A stretch of DNA of 64,000 nucleotides from Phycisphaerae bacterium. GTDB lineage: Bacteria; Planctomycetota; Phycisphaerae; UBA1845; PWPN01. Of this stretch, positions 35,911-44,422 are shown one piece after another. The notes under the pieces are model-generated. The model did no database searches, was not told the origin of the DNA, and saw only the letters and a list, made by a program, of their open reading frames with translations. The position numbers and the translations under genes are program-made. Where the stretch lies: positions 62,001 to 126,000 of the forward strand of contig DAOOIV010000002.1 in NCBI GenBank assembly GCA_035384605.1, in the 5' to 3' direction. Numbering within the stretch: the stretch's first letter is position 1; each line of letters begins with the position of its first letter.

Positions 35911-36010
35911 GTCCTACCTTTCGGCCGCACGCCGGACAACGGCTGGGTCAGGTTCACGAGTGGTGCCGACGCCCCCTCGGCGCGTCTTCGCGCATCAGGA
36001 AGGGTAGGAC
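35911..36010 (-). promoter_or_regulatory. Candidate structured leader RNA
   Basis: GTCCTACC (35911-35918) and GGTAGGAC (36003-36010) are an 8-bp perfect inverted repeat that would close an approximately 100-nt domain. Inside it, on the minus strand, are a short hairpin (GCGCGAAGACGCGC) and GC-rich helices. The domain ends just before the ribosome binding site of the CBM9-like gene, a position fitting a leader regulatory RNA. A bidirectional transcription barrier between two divergent genes is the alternative. No known riboswitch class is recognised. Confidence 0.3.
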
Positions 36011-36040
36011 AACCACTCGTCTGCGGCTATCATCTGCGCC

Positions 36041-37216
36041 ATGACCTCACGGGACCGAATTCGAGCAGCCATGCAACACGAGCCGGTGGACCGGGTGCCC
36101 GTTATGTGCCAACTGGCACTGGGACACTATTTCCTGCACAGCGGCCGCAAGCCTTCGGAGATCTGGTTCGACACACCGACGTTTATCGAAACCCTGGCGG
36201 ATTTCCAGCGGCGATACGGTTTTGACGGCTTTCTTATCAACCTCCCGGGACGCCCGGCAAACTGGCGGGACTACCTGCAGACCGCCGAACCGCATGACAA
36301 CGGCGAGTATCTTGTTTGGCGCTTCGGCATGGAGACTTTCGTTCCAGCCGATGACAACCCGCACACCTTCCTGGTCGGCCACCGCGATCTGCCACGCGCC
36401 GACTATATCACGGTCGATCCCGACGATCCTGCCACTTTCCGCCTCCCTGGCTACGTCTGGAACACGTGGCACGCGCCGATATTATGGGACATTCCGGATG
36501 ACGCTGATCTGACGCGGCCGGATGTCTATCCTGACTGGCTGACCCGCGGCCTGCGGCAGGCCCGGGTAGCCTGCCCCGACGTCTCCGTCCACATCGAGGT
36601 CTTCTCACCGTTCACGCACCTGCTCGAACTGTTCGGATACCAGTCGGCCCTCATCGCACTGATTGAGGCCGAAGAAGCCTGCCACCGGATGCTCGACCAG
36701 TTTGCCAGGCAGGTTAGTGCCCAAGTCGAATGTTTCGCCTCTTGCTTGCCCGACGCCGTTCTCATCAGCTCGGCTTTCGCAGGCGGAGGTTTCATCAGCC
36801 GCGAGATGTACGTCGATTTCGTCGTGCCATACGAGCGTCGGGTTGTCGAGGCTATTCACAAGCACGCCTTGCCGGCCTATGTGCACACCTGCGGCAAGAT
36901 CGGTGATCGGCTCGACCTGATGGCTGAAACCGGCGTGGATGGCATCGACACGCTGGACCCGCCGCCGCTGGGAACCGTGGACCTGGCCAAAGCCAAGGCG
37001 GAGTTCGGGAAGCGATTCTTCTTCAAGGGCAACCTCGACGCCGTGAACGAGATGCTCCGGGCCGACGATGCGACGTTCGAGAACGCCGTCAGACAACGAC
37101 TTGCAGTCGGCAGCCGGGGCTCGGGCTACATTCTCTCGTCGGCGTGTTCAGTAGCCCCCGCAGTACGACCAGAACGGCTCAAGCGAATGGTTGAACTCTC
37201 CCAGGAATGCGCATGA
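36041..37216 (+). CDS. Uroporphyrinogen decarboxylase (URO-D) family protein
   Basis: The 391-residue protein belongs to the URO-D/MtaA superfamily: TSRDRIRAAMQHEPVDRVPV at the start, EVFSPFTHLLELFGYQSALI, FISREMYVDFVVPYERRVVE, and the metal-binding HTCGKIGDRLDLMAETGVDG, with a late Cys in ILSSACSVAP. Retention of His-x-Cys suggests the zinc-dependent methyltransferase branch rather than true haem biosynthesis. In planctomycetes such genes often sit beside carbohydrate catabolism genes, as here, where their substrates are unknown. The ribosome binding site is poor. A hairpin with U-tract lies about 260 bp downstream. Confidence 0.9.
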   Translation: MTSRDRIRAAMQHEPVDRVPVMCQLALGHYFLHSGRKPSEIWFDTPTFIETLADFQRRYGFDGFLINLPGRPANWRDYLQTAEPHDNGEYLVWRFGMETFVPADDNPHTFLVGHRDLPRADYITVDPDDPATFRLPGYVWNTWHAPILWDIPDDADLTRPDVYPDWLTRGLRQARVACPDVSVHIEVFSPFTHLLELFGYQSALIALIEAEEACHRMLDQFARQVSAQVECFASCLPDAVLISSAFAGGGFISREMYVDFVVPYERRVVEAIHKHALPAYVHTCGKIGDRLDLMAETGVDGIDTLDPPPLGTVDLAKAKAEFGKRFFFKGNLDAVNEMLRADDATFENAVRQRLAVGSRGSGYILSSACSVAPAVRPERLKRMVELSQECA

Positions 37217-37322
37217 ATCAACGCCGGCAAAGTCCCCTGCTTCGCAATACGTGCCCCCCCCTTCTCCCCCGTCCGACCTTGACGGCGACCAATCGAATTC
37301 GTCCAAAAATCGCAAAAACAAC

Positions 37323-37351
37323 TTGAAATCCCGTGGAGCATGTGCCATACT
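37323..37351 (+). promoter_or_regulatory. Sigma-70-type promoter candidate for the MFS-isomerase-GH65 run
   Basis: TTGAAA (37323-37328) and CATACT (37346-37351) are separated by 17 bp. The -35 matches TTGACA at five of six positions and the -10 matches TATAAT at four of six. Transcription from about 37358 would give a leader of roughly 295 nt before the MFS start. Confidence 0.4.
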
Positions 37352-37476
37352 GAATGTTGCCGAAGCGATATAGCACGGGCCCAAGTACCAGGTTCGAGGT
37401 CATTGTCCTGGGGCGTCAGGGCTTTCGCCAAGAGCGACCACAATCCGGTTCGCCGGAGCGCCTAACCTCCTTGTGC

Positions 37477-37495
37477 ATGCCGCTTCGGCATTTTT
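37477..37495 (+). terminator. Intrinsic terminator or attenuator upstream of the MFS gene
   Basis: ATGCCG (37477-37482), loop CTT, CGGCAT (37486-37491), then TTTT and G. It is a short but perfect stem with a U-tract. It lies downstream of the URO-D gene and also about 120 nt into the predicted MFS leader. Confidence 0.7.
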
Positions 37496-37652
37496 GCGCG
37501 CTCGAGGTGATGCTGTTACCTGCCGAGGTCCAAGCCATCAACATGGACACCCCCACGCTCATCCATTAGCATTCCCGAACGTAAAGTGCGCCTTGGGCGG
37601 CCGGCGTCGCGACGCCCAACAAGGGCTGTGGTTCAACAAGCGAGGTTTCTCT

Positions 37653-39023
37653 ATGGCTCACGAGACCCCACAACTGGCTCCCGAACAAAAGCCGAGATGG
37701 TATCAGGGGCTCACCGGCTACCAGTGGTGGGTCGTCTGCGTCGGCTCGCTGGCTTGGCTGATGGATACCTTCTCCCAGCGGCTCTTCGTGCTTGCCCGAA
37801 CGCCGGCACTCATGGATGTGCTCGGAGCATCGGCGACGGCTGACGAAGTCAAGGCCTACGCCAACTACGCCACCGCAGCCATGATGCTCGGCTGGGCGGT
37901 CGGCGGCTTCTACTTCGGTATCGTGGGCGACAAGTGGGGCCGGGCAAAGACCCTCTCGGCATCGGTCCTGGTCTATTCAATCTTCACCGGTCTGTCAGGC
38001 TTCGCAGCAGGCGGATGGGATTTCTGTGTGTGGCGATTCCTGATGGGCTGCGGTATCGGCGGGGCCTTCGCGACCGGTGCCACGCTGATCGCCGAGACCG
38101 TCCCGCCGCATTCGCGAGCTTTTGCGCTCGGCATGTTCCAGGCCCTCTCGGCCGTCGGCAACATCACCGCGTCGGCGATCGGACGCTTTCTCATCCTGCC
38201 CGGTACGCCGGTGCTGCAGGGAATCCTCGGGGAGAATGGCATCGCCGGCTGGCGAATGTTGTTCTTTGTCGGGGCGCTGCCCGCCATCCTTGTCGTCTTC
38301 ATCATGACCACGATCAGGGAGCCGCAGAGCTGGCTGGAGGCTCGAAAGGTCGCTGCTTCGGACAAACTTCACAAGCAGATGGGCGATATCAAAGGAATGT
38401 TTACCGACCCGCGATGGCGCCGCAGCACGCTGGTCGGCGTCGCCTTGGCTGTCGCCGGCGTCGTCGGCCTCTGGGGCGTCGGATTCTGGTCACCCGAACT
38501 GATCCGCCAGGCACTCCCCAATGCCACTTCCCAACAGATTGATCGCGTCATCGGATTGGGCACTCTCCTCCAGGATGTGGGTGCCTTCTTCGGCATGTTC
38601 GTGTTCACTCTGATCGCCACGCTGTTGGGGCGACGAATTGGATTCGGCGTGTCTTTCCTCGCCGCGTTCATCGTGGTCTCAGGCGTGTTCCTGACGCTCC
38701 GCGAGGCATGGCATGCTTACCTCATGCTGCCGATGGTCGGGTTCGTGACGCTGAGCGTGTTTGGCGGCTACTCGATTTACTTCCCCGAGATCTACCCCAC
38801 GCGGCTTCGCTCCACGGGAACGGCTTTCTGCTACAACGTCGCTCGCGTGCTGACCGCCGTCATCATACTGTTGGGCGGAGGCCTTCAACTCGCCTTGAAG
38901 AAAGCCGGCGTCGACGAGGTCTTCCGCTGGGGCGCGGTCATCCTGTGCGGCTTCTACTTCCTCGGAATCATCGCCTTGATCTGGGCACCCGAGACGAAGG
39001 ATAAGCCGTTGCCGGAGGATTGA
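37653..39023 (+). CDS. MFS transporter, sugar-porter-like
   Basis: The 456-residue protein has the twelve-helix MFS layout, with GFYFGIVGDKWGRAKTLSAS between helices 2 and 3, FLMGCGIGGAFATGATLIAE, a large central loop (SWLEARKVAASDKLHKQMGD) and GGYSIYFPEIYPTRLRSTGT, the sugar-porter type PExxPTxxR motif. It is an inner-membrane carrier; substrate probably a sugar or sugar acid by family and context. ATG 37653 is chosen for GAGG 7 nt upstream; the frame is open earlier without family similarity. It precedes the isomerase and GH65 genes on the same strand with gaps of 80 and 125 bp, suggesting one transcript. Confidence 0.92.
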   Translation: MAHETPQLAPEQKPRWYQGLTGYQWWVVCVGSLAWLMDTFSQRLFVLARTPALMDVLGASATADEVKAYANYATAAMMLGWAVGGFYFGIVGDKWGRAKTLSASVLVYSIFTGLSGFAAGGWDFCVWRFLMGCGIGGAFATGATLIAETVPPHSRAFALGMFQALSAVGNITASAIGRFLILPGTPVLQGILGENGIAGWRMLFFVGALPAILVVFIMTTIREPQSWLEARKVAASDKLHKQMGDIKGMFTDPRWRRSTLVGVALAVAGVVGLWGVGFWSPELIRQALPNATSQQIDRVIGLGTLLQDVGAFFGMFVFTLIATLLGRRIGFGVSFLAAFIVVSGVFLTLREAWHAYLMLPMVGFVTLSVFGGYSIYFPEIYPTRLRSTGTAFCYNVARVLTAVIILLGGGLQLALKKAGVDEVFRWGAVILCGFYFLGIIALIWAPETKDKPLPED

Positions 39024-39103
39024 CCGGCAGGCTTTGCCTGCCACCTTTGGGAGCGTAAGGCGTGCAGTTCCCATCTTGGTCTTATGGGCGGAGGAATGGG
39101 CCC

Positions 39104-39970
39104 ATGAAGCTTTCACGACGACAATGGCTGGCAGGCGCGGGAACCGCAGCGGCCGGCTTGGCTCTCACGCGGCTGCAAGCCATGGCCGATGAAACCCGCA
39201 AGTCGGGCATGAAGTTCGGCATGTGCGACTGGTCCATCGGCCGCGATGACCCCGGCGTATTCGACGTTGCCAAGCAGATCGGCCTCGACGGCGTCGAGGT
39301 CAGCATCGGCTATCCAAAAGATGGTCTCCAGCTTCGCAGGGCCGAGGTGCAGAAAGCCTACATGGAAGCAGCCCACAGAACGGGCTTGTCGATTCCTTCG
39401 ACGGCCATGGGGGTGCTCAACGACGTCCCGCTGGTGTCCGAACCGAAAGCCGCGCTCTGGGTCGCCGATGGGATCGAAGCCACCGCCAGACTGGGTGCCA
39501 AGTCGATGTTGCTGGCTTTCTTCGGAAAGGGCGAGTTAAAGGAAGATGCCAAGGAAGACCTCCGGCGGGTCACCGAGGCGCTGGTCGAGCTGGCCCCGCG
39601 GGCCGAAAAGGCCGGAGTGATTCTGGGCTTCGAGAGCTACCTCTCGGCCAGGACCCTGATCGGCATCCTCGACCAAGTGAAGTCGCCCGCGCTGCAGGTC
39701 TATTACGACATTTACAACAACGCCCACGTCAAGCATGATCCGCTCGAAGAAATGCGCCTGCTGGGCCGCAATAAAATCTGCCAGATCCATTTCAAGGACT
39801 ATCCGATGCTCGAAAAAGGCAGCGGCAAGGTGGACTGGCCGGCCACAGTGAGAGTGCTGCGCGAGATCAAGTACGACGGCTGGATCGTCCTGGAAACCGG
39901 CAGCCCGAACAAGGATATCGTGGCTGACACAAAGAAGAATCTGGCATACGTGAAAGGATTGTTCGCTTAA
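39104..39970 (+). CDS. Sugar phosphate isomerase/epimerase-type TIM barrel with Tat signal
   Basis: The start MKLSRRQWLAGAGTAAAGLA is a twin-arginine signal. The barrel has IGLDGVEVSIGYP, LGAKSMLLAFFGKG, EKAGVILGFESYLSART with a metal-ligand-type Glu, LQVYYDIYNNAH, ICQIHFKDY and YDGWIVLETG, the xylose isomerase-like (AP_endonuc_2) pattern with Glu, Asp, His and Glu ligands in order. Exported members occur widely in planctomycetes; their substrates are mostly unknown. GGAGG lies 9 nt before ATG 39104. It lies between the MFS and GH65 genes, consistent with processing of an imported or periplasmic sugar. Confidence 0.88.
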   Translation: MKLSRRQWLAGAGTAAAGLALTRLQAMADETRKSGMKFGMCDWSIGRDDPGVFDVAKQIGLDGVEVSIGYPKDGLQLRRAEVQKAYMEAAHRTGLSIPSTAMGVLNDVPLVSEPKAALWVADGIEATARLGAKSMLLAFFGKGELKEDAKEDLRRVTEALVELAPRAEKAGVILGFESYLSARTLIGILDQVKSPALQVYYDIYNNAHVKHDPLEEMRLLGRNKICQIHFKDYPMLEKGSGKVDWPATVRVLREIKYDGWIVLETGSPNKDIVADTKKNLAYVKGLFA

Positions 39971-40095
39971 GACCGTTAGCCTATCAGCCCCTTGCACGAT
40001 CCGGGCACGTCAGGCAAGCTCATCGCCCCTTTCGCTTGTCCTGATTACCTGAGGATCTGATGGGCTGGAGGCTTTTTCTCCTCGGAGCCCTACTC

Positions 40096-42318
40096 ATGAC
40101 CATCGGCGATTTTCCGCCTCGCGACGATCGTTACACCATTCTCCAGGGTGAAATGGATTGGCTGCGCATACCCGTCTGGGAATCGCTGTTCAGCCAGAGC
40201 AATGGGCTGCTGGGTATCCGCGGCAGCTTCGAGGAGCCGATGATCGGCACGCGATCTCGAAATCTGACCCTCATGGCCGGTCTCTATGACACCCTGCCTG
40301 ACGGTCTGCCGGAACTGCCCCCCCTTCCAGATGCTTTGACCACGCACATCGTGTTGTGCGACCAGCCTTTTGACTTGCGTCGCGGGCATATCCGCAGCTT
40401 TTCGCGATGGCTGGACATGAAACGAGGGTTGCTTTGCCGCGAAGTCACTTGGCAAGACGCGGCCGGCCACACAACGCGCCTGACTTTTCAACGATTTGTC
40501 AGCCTGGCCAATCGCAATATCCTCGCGGTGCGCATCCGAATCGTCCCGGTTGACTGGTCCGGACCGGTCGAACTCAAAACGGGCATCCGGCATAGCGAGC
40601 CCGCCGCTTTCGGCAAGGTCTCGCACTGGGACCCGCCCAAGCTCACGTCCTCGGCCCACGGGTTGGCGACCCTGGAAACCCGGACCAGCCAAAGTCGGCG
40701 CCCGCTGGCCGTGGCCGGTGCTTACGTCGCCGTAGACCAGCAGAACCCCATACCGGGTGAAGCCTCCTCCGATCCCTGTACGGCCGGCCAGTCGTATATC
40801 CTCGACGTCTCAGAAGACGCCGTCTACTGCTTTGACCGCTTTGTCGCCTTCATGGCCGGATCGCCGGATGCCGAATCACCCGCCAAGGCCGCCCGAAACG
40901 CTGCCCTGTCCGCCGCCAAGAGCGGATGGAACGAACAACTCGAAGATCACATCGTCGCCTGCGCGGAACTCTGGGACCAAATGGACGTCGAGATCGACGG
41001 ACCGGTCGAGGATCAACAGGCCATCCGTTTCAACCTCTTCCAGCTCGCCACCCTCTGCCCGCCGCCCGGCGAGATCGCCGGCATCGCCCCCAAAGGCCTG
41101 GGCGGCACGCATTACGGTGGCCACGTCTTCTGGGACACCGAGATCTACATGCTGCCGTTCTTCGCCCTGACCAATCCGCAAGGCGCCAAGACCCTGCTGA
41201 CCTATCGTCGTGCAACATTGGACGGCGCCCGCCGCAAGGCACGATCCAACAACTACCGCGGCGCCCAGTATGCGTGGGAAAGCGCCGACACCGGCGATGA
41301 GACCTGCCCCGCAAGCTGGACCGACCCGACCACCGGCGAGAAACACCGTATCTGGTGCGGCGACATCCAGGACCATATCTCCGCTGACGTATCGTTCGCC
41401 ATCGACCAGTACGTTCGCGTCAGCGGAGACGAGGATTTCCTCTGGGAGCACGGGGCGGAGGTCATGTTCGAGACCGCCCGCTTCTGGGCCAGCCGCGTCA
41501 CGCGCAACGCCGCCGGTCGATTCGAGATCCGCGATGCAATGGGACCGGATGAGTTTCACATCCACGTCGACAACGACGCCTTTACCAACTACATGGCCCG
41601 CTGGAACCTCCAGGCCGCCGCCGACCTGTGGGACAACGCCGCCTTCCCGAAAAGCAAACGAAGAGACCTTGCCGCCCAACTGGGCTTGGACTCCGACGAA
41701 GTCGCCACCTGGCGAGACATTGCGAAGAACATCGTTCTGCTCTGCGACGAACAAACCGGCCTCATCAACCAGCACGCCGGTTTCTTTGACCGGCCGGAGG
41801 TCTCGCCGGATATTCTACGCATCACGCGGAGTACCTCGATCACGGAGATCATCGGTGCAGGAATGGCTATCGAAAGTCAGGTGCTCAAGCAGGCCGAGGT
41901 GGTGCTCCTCCAGACCCTGCTCGAGGACCAGTTCAGCCGCGAATCACGCGAGGCCAACTACAGGTACTATGAACCTCGGACCAGCCACGACTCATCGCTG
42001 AGCGTCAGCGCCCATGCGTGGGCCGCCGCGAGCCTCGACCACATCGAAGAAGCTTACAGCTACTTTCGACGAGCCGCCTATCTGGACCTCAACGATCTGG
42101 CAGGCAACACGGCCGAAGGCCTCCACACCGCCAACATGGGCGGCGTCTGGCTGACCGTCGCAATGGGCTTTGCCGGCCTGAACCTCAGGGGCGAATCCCC
42201 TACCGCGACCCCCGCCCTGCCGGCTAACTGGCGACATCTCAAAATGAACATCTCCTTCCGCGGCAAGCGATTCCGCGTCGAATGCAGCAGCGATCGCGGA
42301 GCAGTGGAACCAAGGTAG
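40096..42318 (+). CDS. Glycoside hydrolase family 65 phosphorylase (kojibiose/maltose/trehalose phosphorylase type)
   Basis: GH65 enzymes phosphorolyse alpha-glucosides with inversion. The N-terminal beta-sandwich (ESLFSQSNGLLGIRGSFEEP) is followed by the (alpha/alpha)6 barrel with GLGGTHYGGHVFWDTEIYML, DHISADVSFAIDQYVRVSGD and the catalytic acid in MGPDEFHIHVDN. From ATG 40096 that Glu is residue 486, close to Glu487 of Lactobacillus maltose phosphorylase, which supports this start; GGAG lies 8 nt upstream. ATG 40060 (GAGG 5 nt upstream) would add 12 hydrophobic residues. The phosphate-binding TSTSITE-type segment (TRSTSITEIIGAGMAIESQV) is present. Which disaccharide it uses cannot be told. 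Confidence 0.9.
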   Translation: MTIGDFPPRDDRYTILQGEMDWLRIPVWESLFSQSNGLLGIRGSFEEPMIGTRSRNLTLMAGLYDTLPDGLPELPPLPDALTTHIVLCDQPFDLRRGHIRSFSRWLDMKRGLLCREVTWQDAAGHTTRLTFQRFVSLANRNILAVRIRIVPVDWSGPVELKTGIRHSEPAAFGKVSHWDPPKLTSSAHGLATLETRTSQSRRPLAVAGAYVAVDQQNPIPGEASSDPCTAGQSYILDVSEDAVYCFDRFVAFMAGSPDAESPAKAARNAALSAAKSGWNEQLEDHIVACAELWDQMDVEIDGPVEDQQAIRFNLFQLATLCPPPGEIAGIAPKGLGGTHYGGHVFWDTEIYMLPFFALTNPQGAKTLLTYRRATLDGARRKARSNNYRGAQYAWESADTGDETCPASWTDPTTGEKHRIWCGDIQDHISADVSFAIDQYVRVSGDEDFLWEHGAEVMFETARFWASRVTRNAAGRFEIRDAMGPDEFHIHVDNDAFTNYMARWNLQAAADLWDNAAFPKSKRRDLAAQLGLDSDEVATWRDIAKNIVLLCDEQTGLINQHAGFFDRPEVSPDILRITRSTSITEIIGAGMAIESQVLKQAEVVLLQTLLEDQFSRESREANYRYYEPRTSHDSSLSVSAHAWAAASLDHIEEAYSYFRRAAYLDLNDLAGNTAEGLHTANMGGVWLTVAMGFAGLNLRGESPTATPALPANWRHLKMNISFRGKRFRVECSSDRGAVEPR

Positions 42319-42409
42319 CACACAACCCTCGCCCGAGTATGTCGCCGCGCACGGATCGCGTCCGTCGGGCGATCATCTCCGCGCAATCGCCCTTCGCTAT
42401 CGGATCTCC

Positions 42410-44131
42410 TCACTTCCTGGACGGAAGGGGCTGGCCCGCCGATGGCGGCAACAGCTCCGCCCAATCCCGGATTCCGATGATCGGCTTGGCAAACTCAAAA
42501 GCCGCCGCCCAGCCCGGCGTGTCCGCCATCCGAAAAACCTCGTGAATCCGCTTGGGTCGTCCGGGGTCGCCGGGACCCGGAGACGCTTCGTTGCGGGTCC
42601 ACAACCCCAGTTTGAGCCCCCCTTCATCCCGGTAATCCACGTGCCGATGCAGAATGAACGCGTCGATGCCGTCAATGTGAGCAACCTTGACAAATGCCGC
42701 GCAGAACGCTGCGGCTTGCAATATCTCACCGTCCGGCCCGGCCTTGGTGTGGAAACCCTGCTCGGACAGGATCAGGCGCCGAGGCTCGCCTTTGTAAAGC
42801 AATTCCGGCCGTCGCAGGTACTCGGGCAGCAACTCAATGTTCTTGAGCGTGATCTTGGGCGTCGTGTTCACATCGGTCGTCGCGGCCCGGTCTCGCCAGA
42901 ACGCCGGCTCCGTCAGGTTGTCCGGGTACGGGTGATAAGCCAGGTGCCAGGCAAAGTCGCCCTGCTCCCGCGCCCGCCTGGCGAAAAGCTCCAGAAAGGC
43001 ACGACCGGGAAAAGATTTGGTCTGCGAATCGAACCTCGCGTTCCAGTGATGCTCGAGCGACATGTAGACGCGTGCGGTGGGACAGATCTTCTCGGCTGCC
43101 GTCGCCGCAATCCGCATCGCCCGAAGATAATCCTCCGTGAACTCCTCCATGCTCACCTCGCCCATGTTGCACCAGTGCCAGTGCGAGTTGACCTCGTTGC
43201 CGATGATGTAGCCCAGCGCCTGACCGAACCGGCCATCAGGCTGGGTGTAGCGGTCGATCAGAAACTCCACGGCCGCGCGGTAATGCCTCAGACCGTCGGC
43301 CGTCGCCGTATTGAACGCGCTGATCTGGTTCGGGCAGCCGTCGTTGTAGTTCGGATGCCGTAACACCTCTGCCGCCCCAGCTTCCGCGGTGTTCGCGTAA
43401 TTCAGGAGAATCAGTGTGACCGTCATCCCCGCCTGCGACAACATGGTCACCCGTCGGTCCAGATCGACGACCAACGACGGATTCAGGAGAAACCGCTCGC
43501 CGTCGACCACGTGGGGAATCGCGTCCGGCATGGGCGTCCAGGCAAACAGTCTGGCCAGATCGACGTTAAGAGCCGCATGCTGCACACCAAGCGCAATCGC
43601 GTCATCGACCATCTGCACCTGCAAACCCTTCTTGGAACGTGTTCGAGGAAAGGGCAGCCTGCGGCGCTGCAGCGAAGTGAAATCCTCCACGAAACGGGCC
43701 GGCATAATCGGCTCCTGCCCGTTCACCGGCACCACCACGAACTTGGAATATAGCCGATCCCGCCGACCGCCCGGCGTCCGCTCGAAACGGTCCACGTTGA
43801 GCTTGACCATCCGCCGGGCAGCCATACCGGCCGTCTCGATCGGCTTTTTGCCCCGCCAGGCATCGTCCTTCTCGTTCGGCCGAAGCTCGTACACGACCAC
43901 CTTGCCGGCATGCTCACCGGGGGGCAATACGATCTGAATCTGGCCCGACGTCGCCTTGACGACCGGCGCCTCCGTCTTACTCGCGGGCTGCACCTGCGAT
44001 TCTTGCGCGGACGACTCCGCGGGAAGAGACCCCCGCCCCAGTTTCTCCCTGGACTTCTGCACGGGAGCCGCGCCGGCACAAAACAGCATCGCAAAACTCA
44101 AAAACGTGACCGTGCCCAAATCCGGATTCAT
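42410..44131 (-). CDS. Secreted DUF5722 protein, glycosidase-like TIM barrel
   Basis: The 573-residue protein has a signal peptide (TVTFLSFAMLFCAGAAP), a small N-terminal beta domain (IQIVLPPGEHAGKVVVYELR) and a DUF5722-type barrel: DDAIALGVQHAALNVDLARL, VDGERFLLNPSLVVDLDRRV, LIDRYTQPDGRFGQALGYII, then GNEVNSHWHW and LILSEQGFHT. The two Glu residues are where retaining glycosidases of clan A carry acid/base and nucleophile, but activity of DUF5722 is not established. ATG 44131 has GAGG 7 nt upstream; a GTG four codons earlier is possible. It is convergent with the GH65 gene and divergent from GH127. Confidence 0.8.
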   Translation of the reverse strand: MNPDLGTVTFLSFAMLFCAGAAPVQKSREKLGRGSLPAESSAQESQVQPASKTEAPVVKATSGQIQIVLPPGEHAGKVVVYELRPNEKDDAWRGKKPIETAGMAARRMVKLNVDRFERTPGGRRDRLYSKFVVVPVNGQEPIMPARFVEDFTSLQRRRLPFPRTRSKKGLQVQMVDDAIALGVQHAALNVDLARLFAWTPMPDAIPHVVDGERFLLNPSLVVDLDRRVTMLSQAGMTVTLILLNYANTAEAGAAEVLRHPNYNDGCPNQISAFNTATADGLRHYRAAVEFLIDRYTQPDGRFGQALGYIIGNEVNSHWHWCNMGEVSMEEFTEDYLRAMRIAATAAEKICPTARVYMSLEHHWNARFDSQTKSFPGRAFLELFARRAREQGDFAWHLAYHPYPDNLTEPAFWRDRAATTDVNTTPKITLKNIELLPEYLRRPELLYKGEPRRLILSEQGFHTKAGPDGEILQAAAFCAAFVKVAHIDGIDAFILHRHVDYRDEGGLKLGLWTRNEASPGPGDPGRPKRIHEVFRMADTPGWAAAFEFAKPIIGIRDWAELLPPSAGQPLPSRK

Positions 44132-44230
44132 ATGTCGCCTCACGGTGGATGACCGTCTCCCCTCGTCGACCCTGCGTCACCCGATGTACGCACCGCAGAG
44201 CCGATTCTACCCTCCACTCGCGTGGGTCGC

Positions 44231-44350
44231 TATAATGCTCGACCGTCATCGGCCGGCAGTCCGTGACACCCGGAAGAGTTGCCGCCGGCGGCGCGATTGC
44301 CACGGCAGAGCCTTGGCCAAGCCGGATCCGCCGGAGCCGCGAGGTGTCAC
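44231..44350 (+). promoter_or_regulatory. Possible promoter and structured leader of the GH127 gene
   Basis: A perfect TATAAT (44231-44236) has only a weak -35. In the following leader GTGACACC (44263-44270) and GGTGTCAC (44343-44350) form an 8-bp perfect helix enclosing 72 nt of GC-rich sequence that could fold further. The leader reaches the start codon at 44423. This is suggestive of a cis-regulatory RNA but matches no class I know. Confidence 0.3.
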
Positions 44351-44422
44351 CCACTTGCCGACCGGTTCGGATGCCGGCCTCCTTCTGGACCGCGCGCACC
44401 GCGCAGTAAATGGAGAATACTG

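Larger units (their letters stand above)
37217..37652 (+). other. 436-bp gap before the MFS gene: promoter, leader and hairpin
   Basis: No protein gene is supported. The stretch holds a likely promoter (37323-37351) and an intrinsic-terminator-like hairpin (37477-37495), followed by about 155 nt before the MFS start codon. The hairpin could end the URO-D transcript or attenuate the MFS transcript. Confidence 0.5.

Noticed and set aside
35951..35990. GAACCTGA on the minus strand, reminiscent of the TPP riboswitch
   Set aside because: The CTGAGA element and the other conserved THI-box helices are missing; only the short word is shared.
35941..35990. GGGTCAGG on the plus strand as part of an SRP RNA
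   Set aside because: The tetraloop and the AGCAGCC partner strand of the SRP core are absent.
44290..44345. AGCCGGATCCGCC in the GH127 leader, reminiscent of a cobalamin (B12) box
   Set aside because: It lacks bases of the box and the other required elements, and the gene has no tie to cobalamin.
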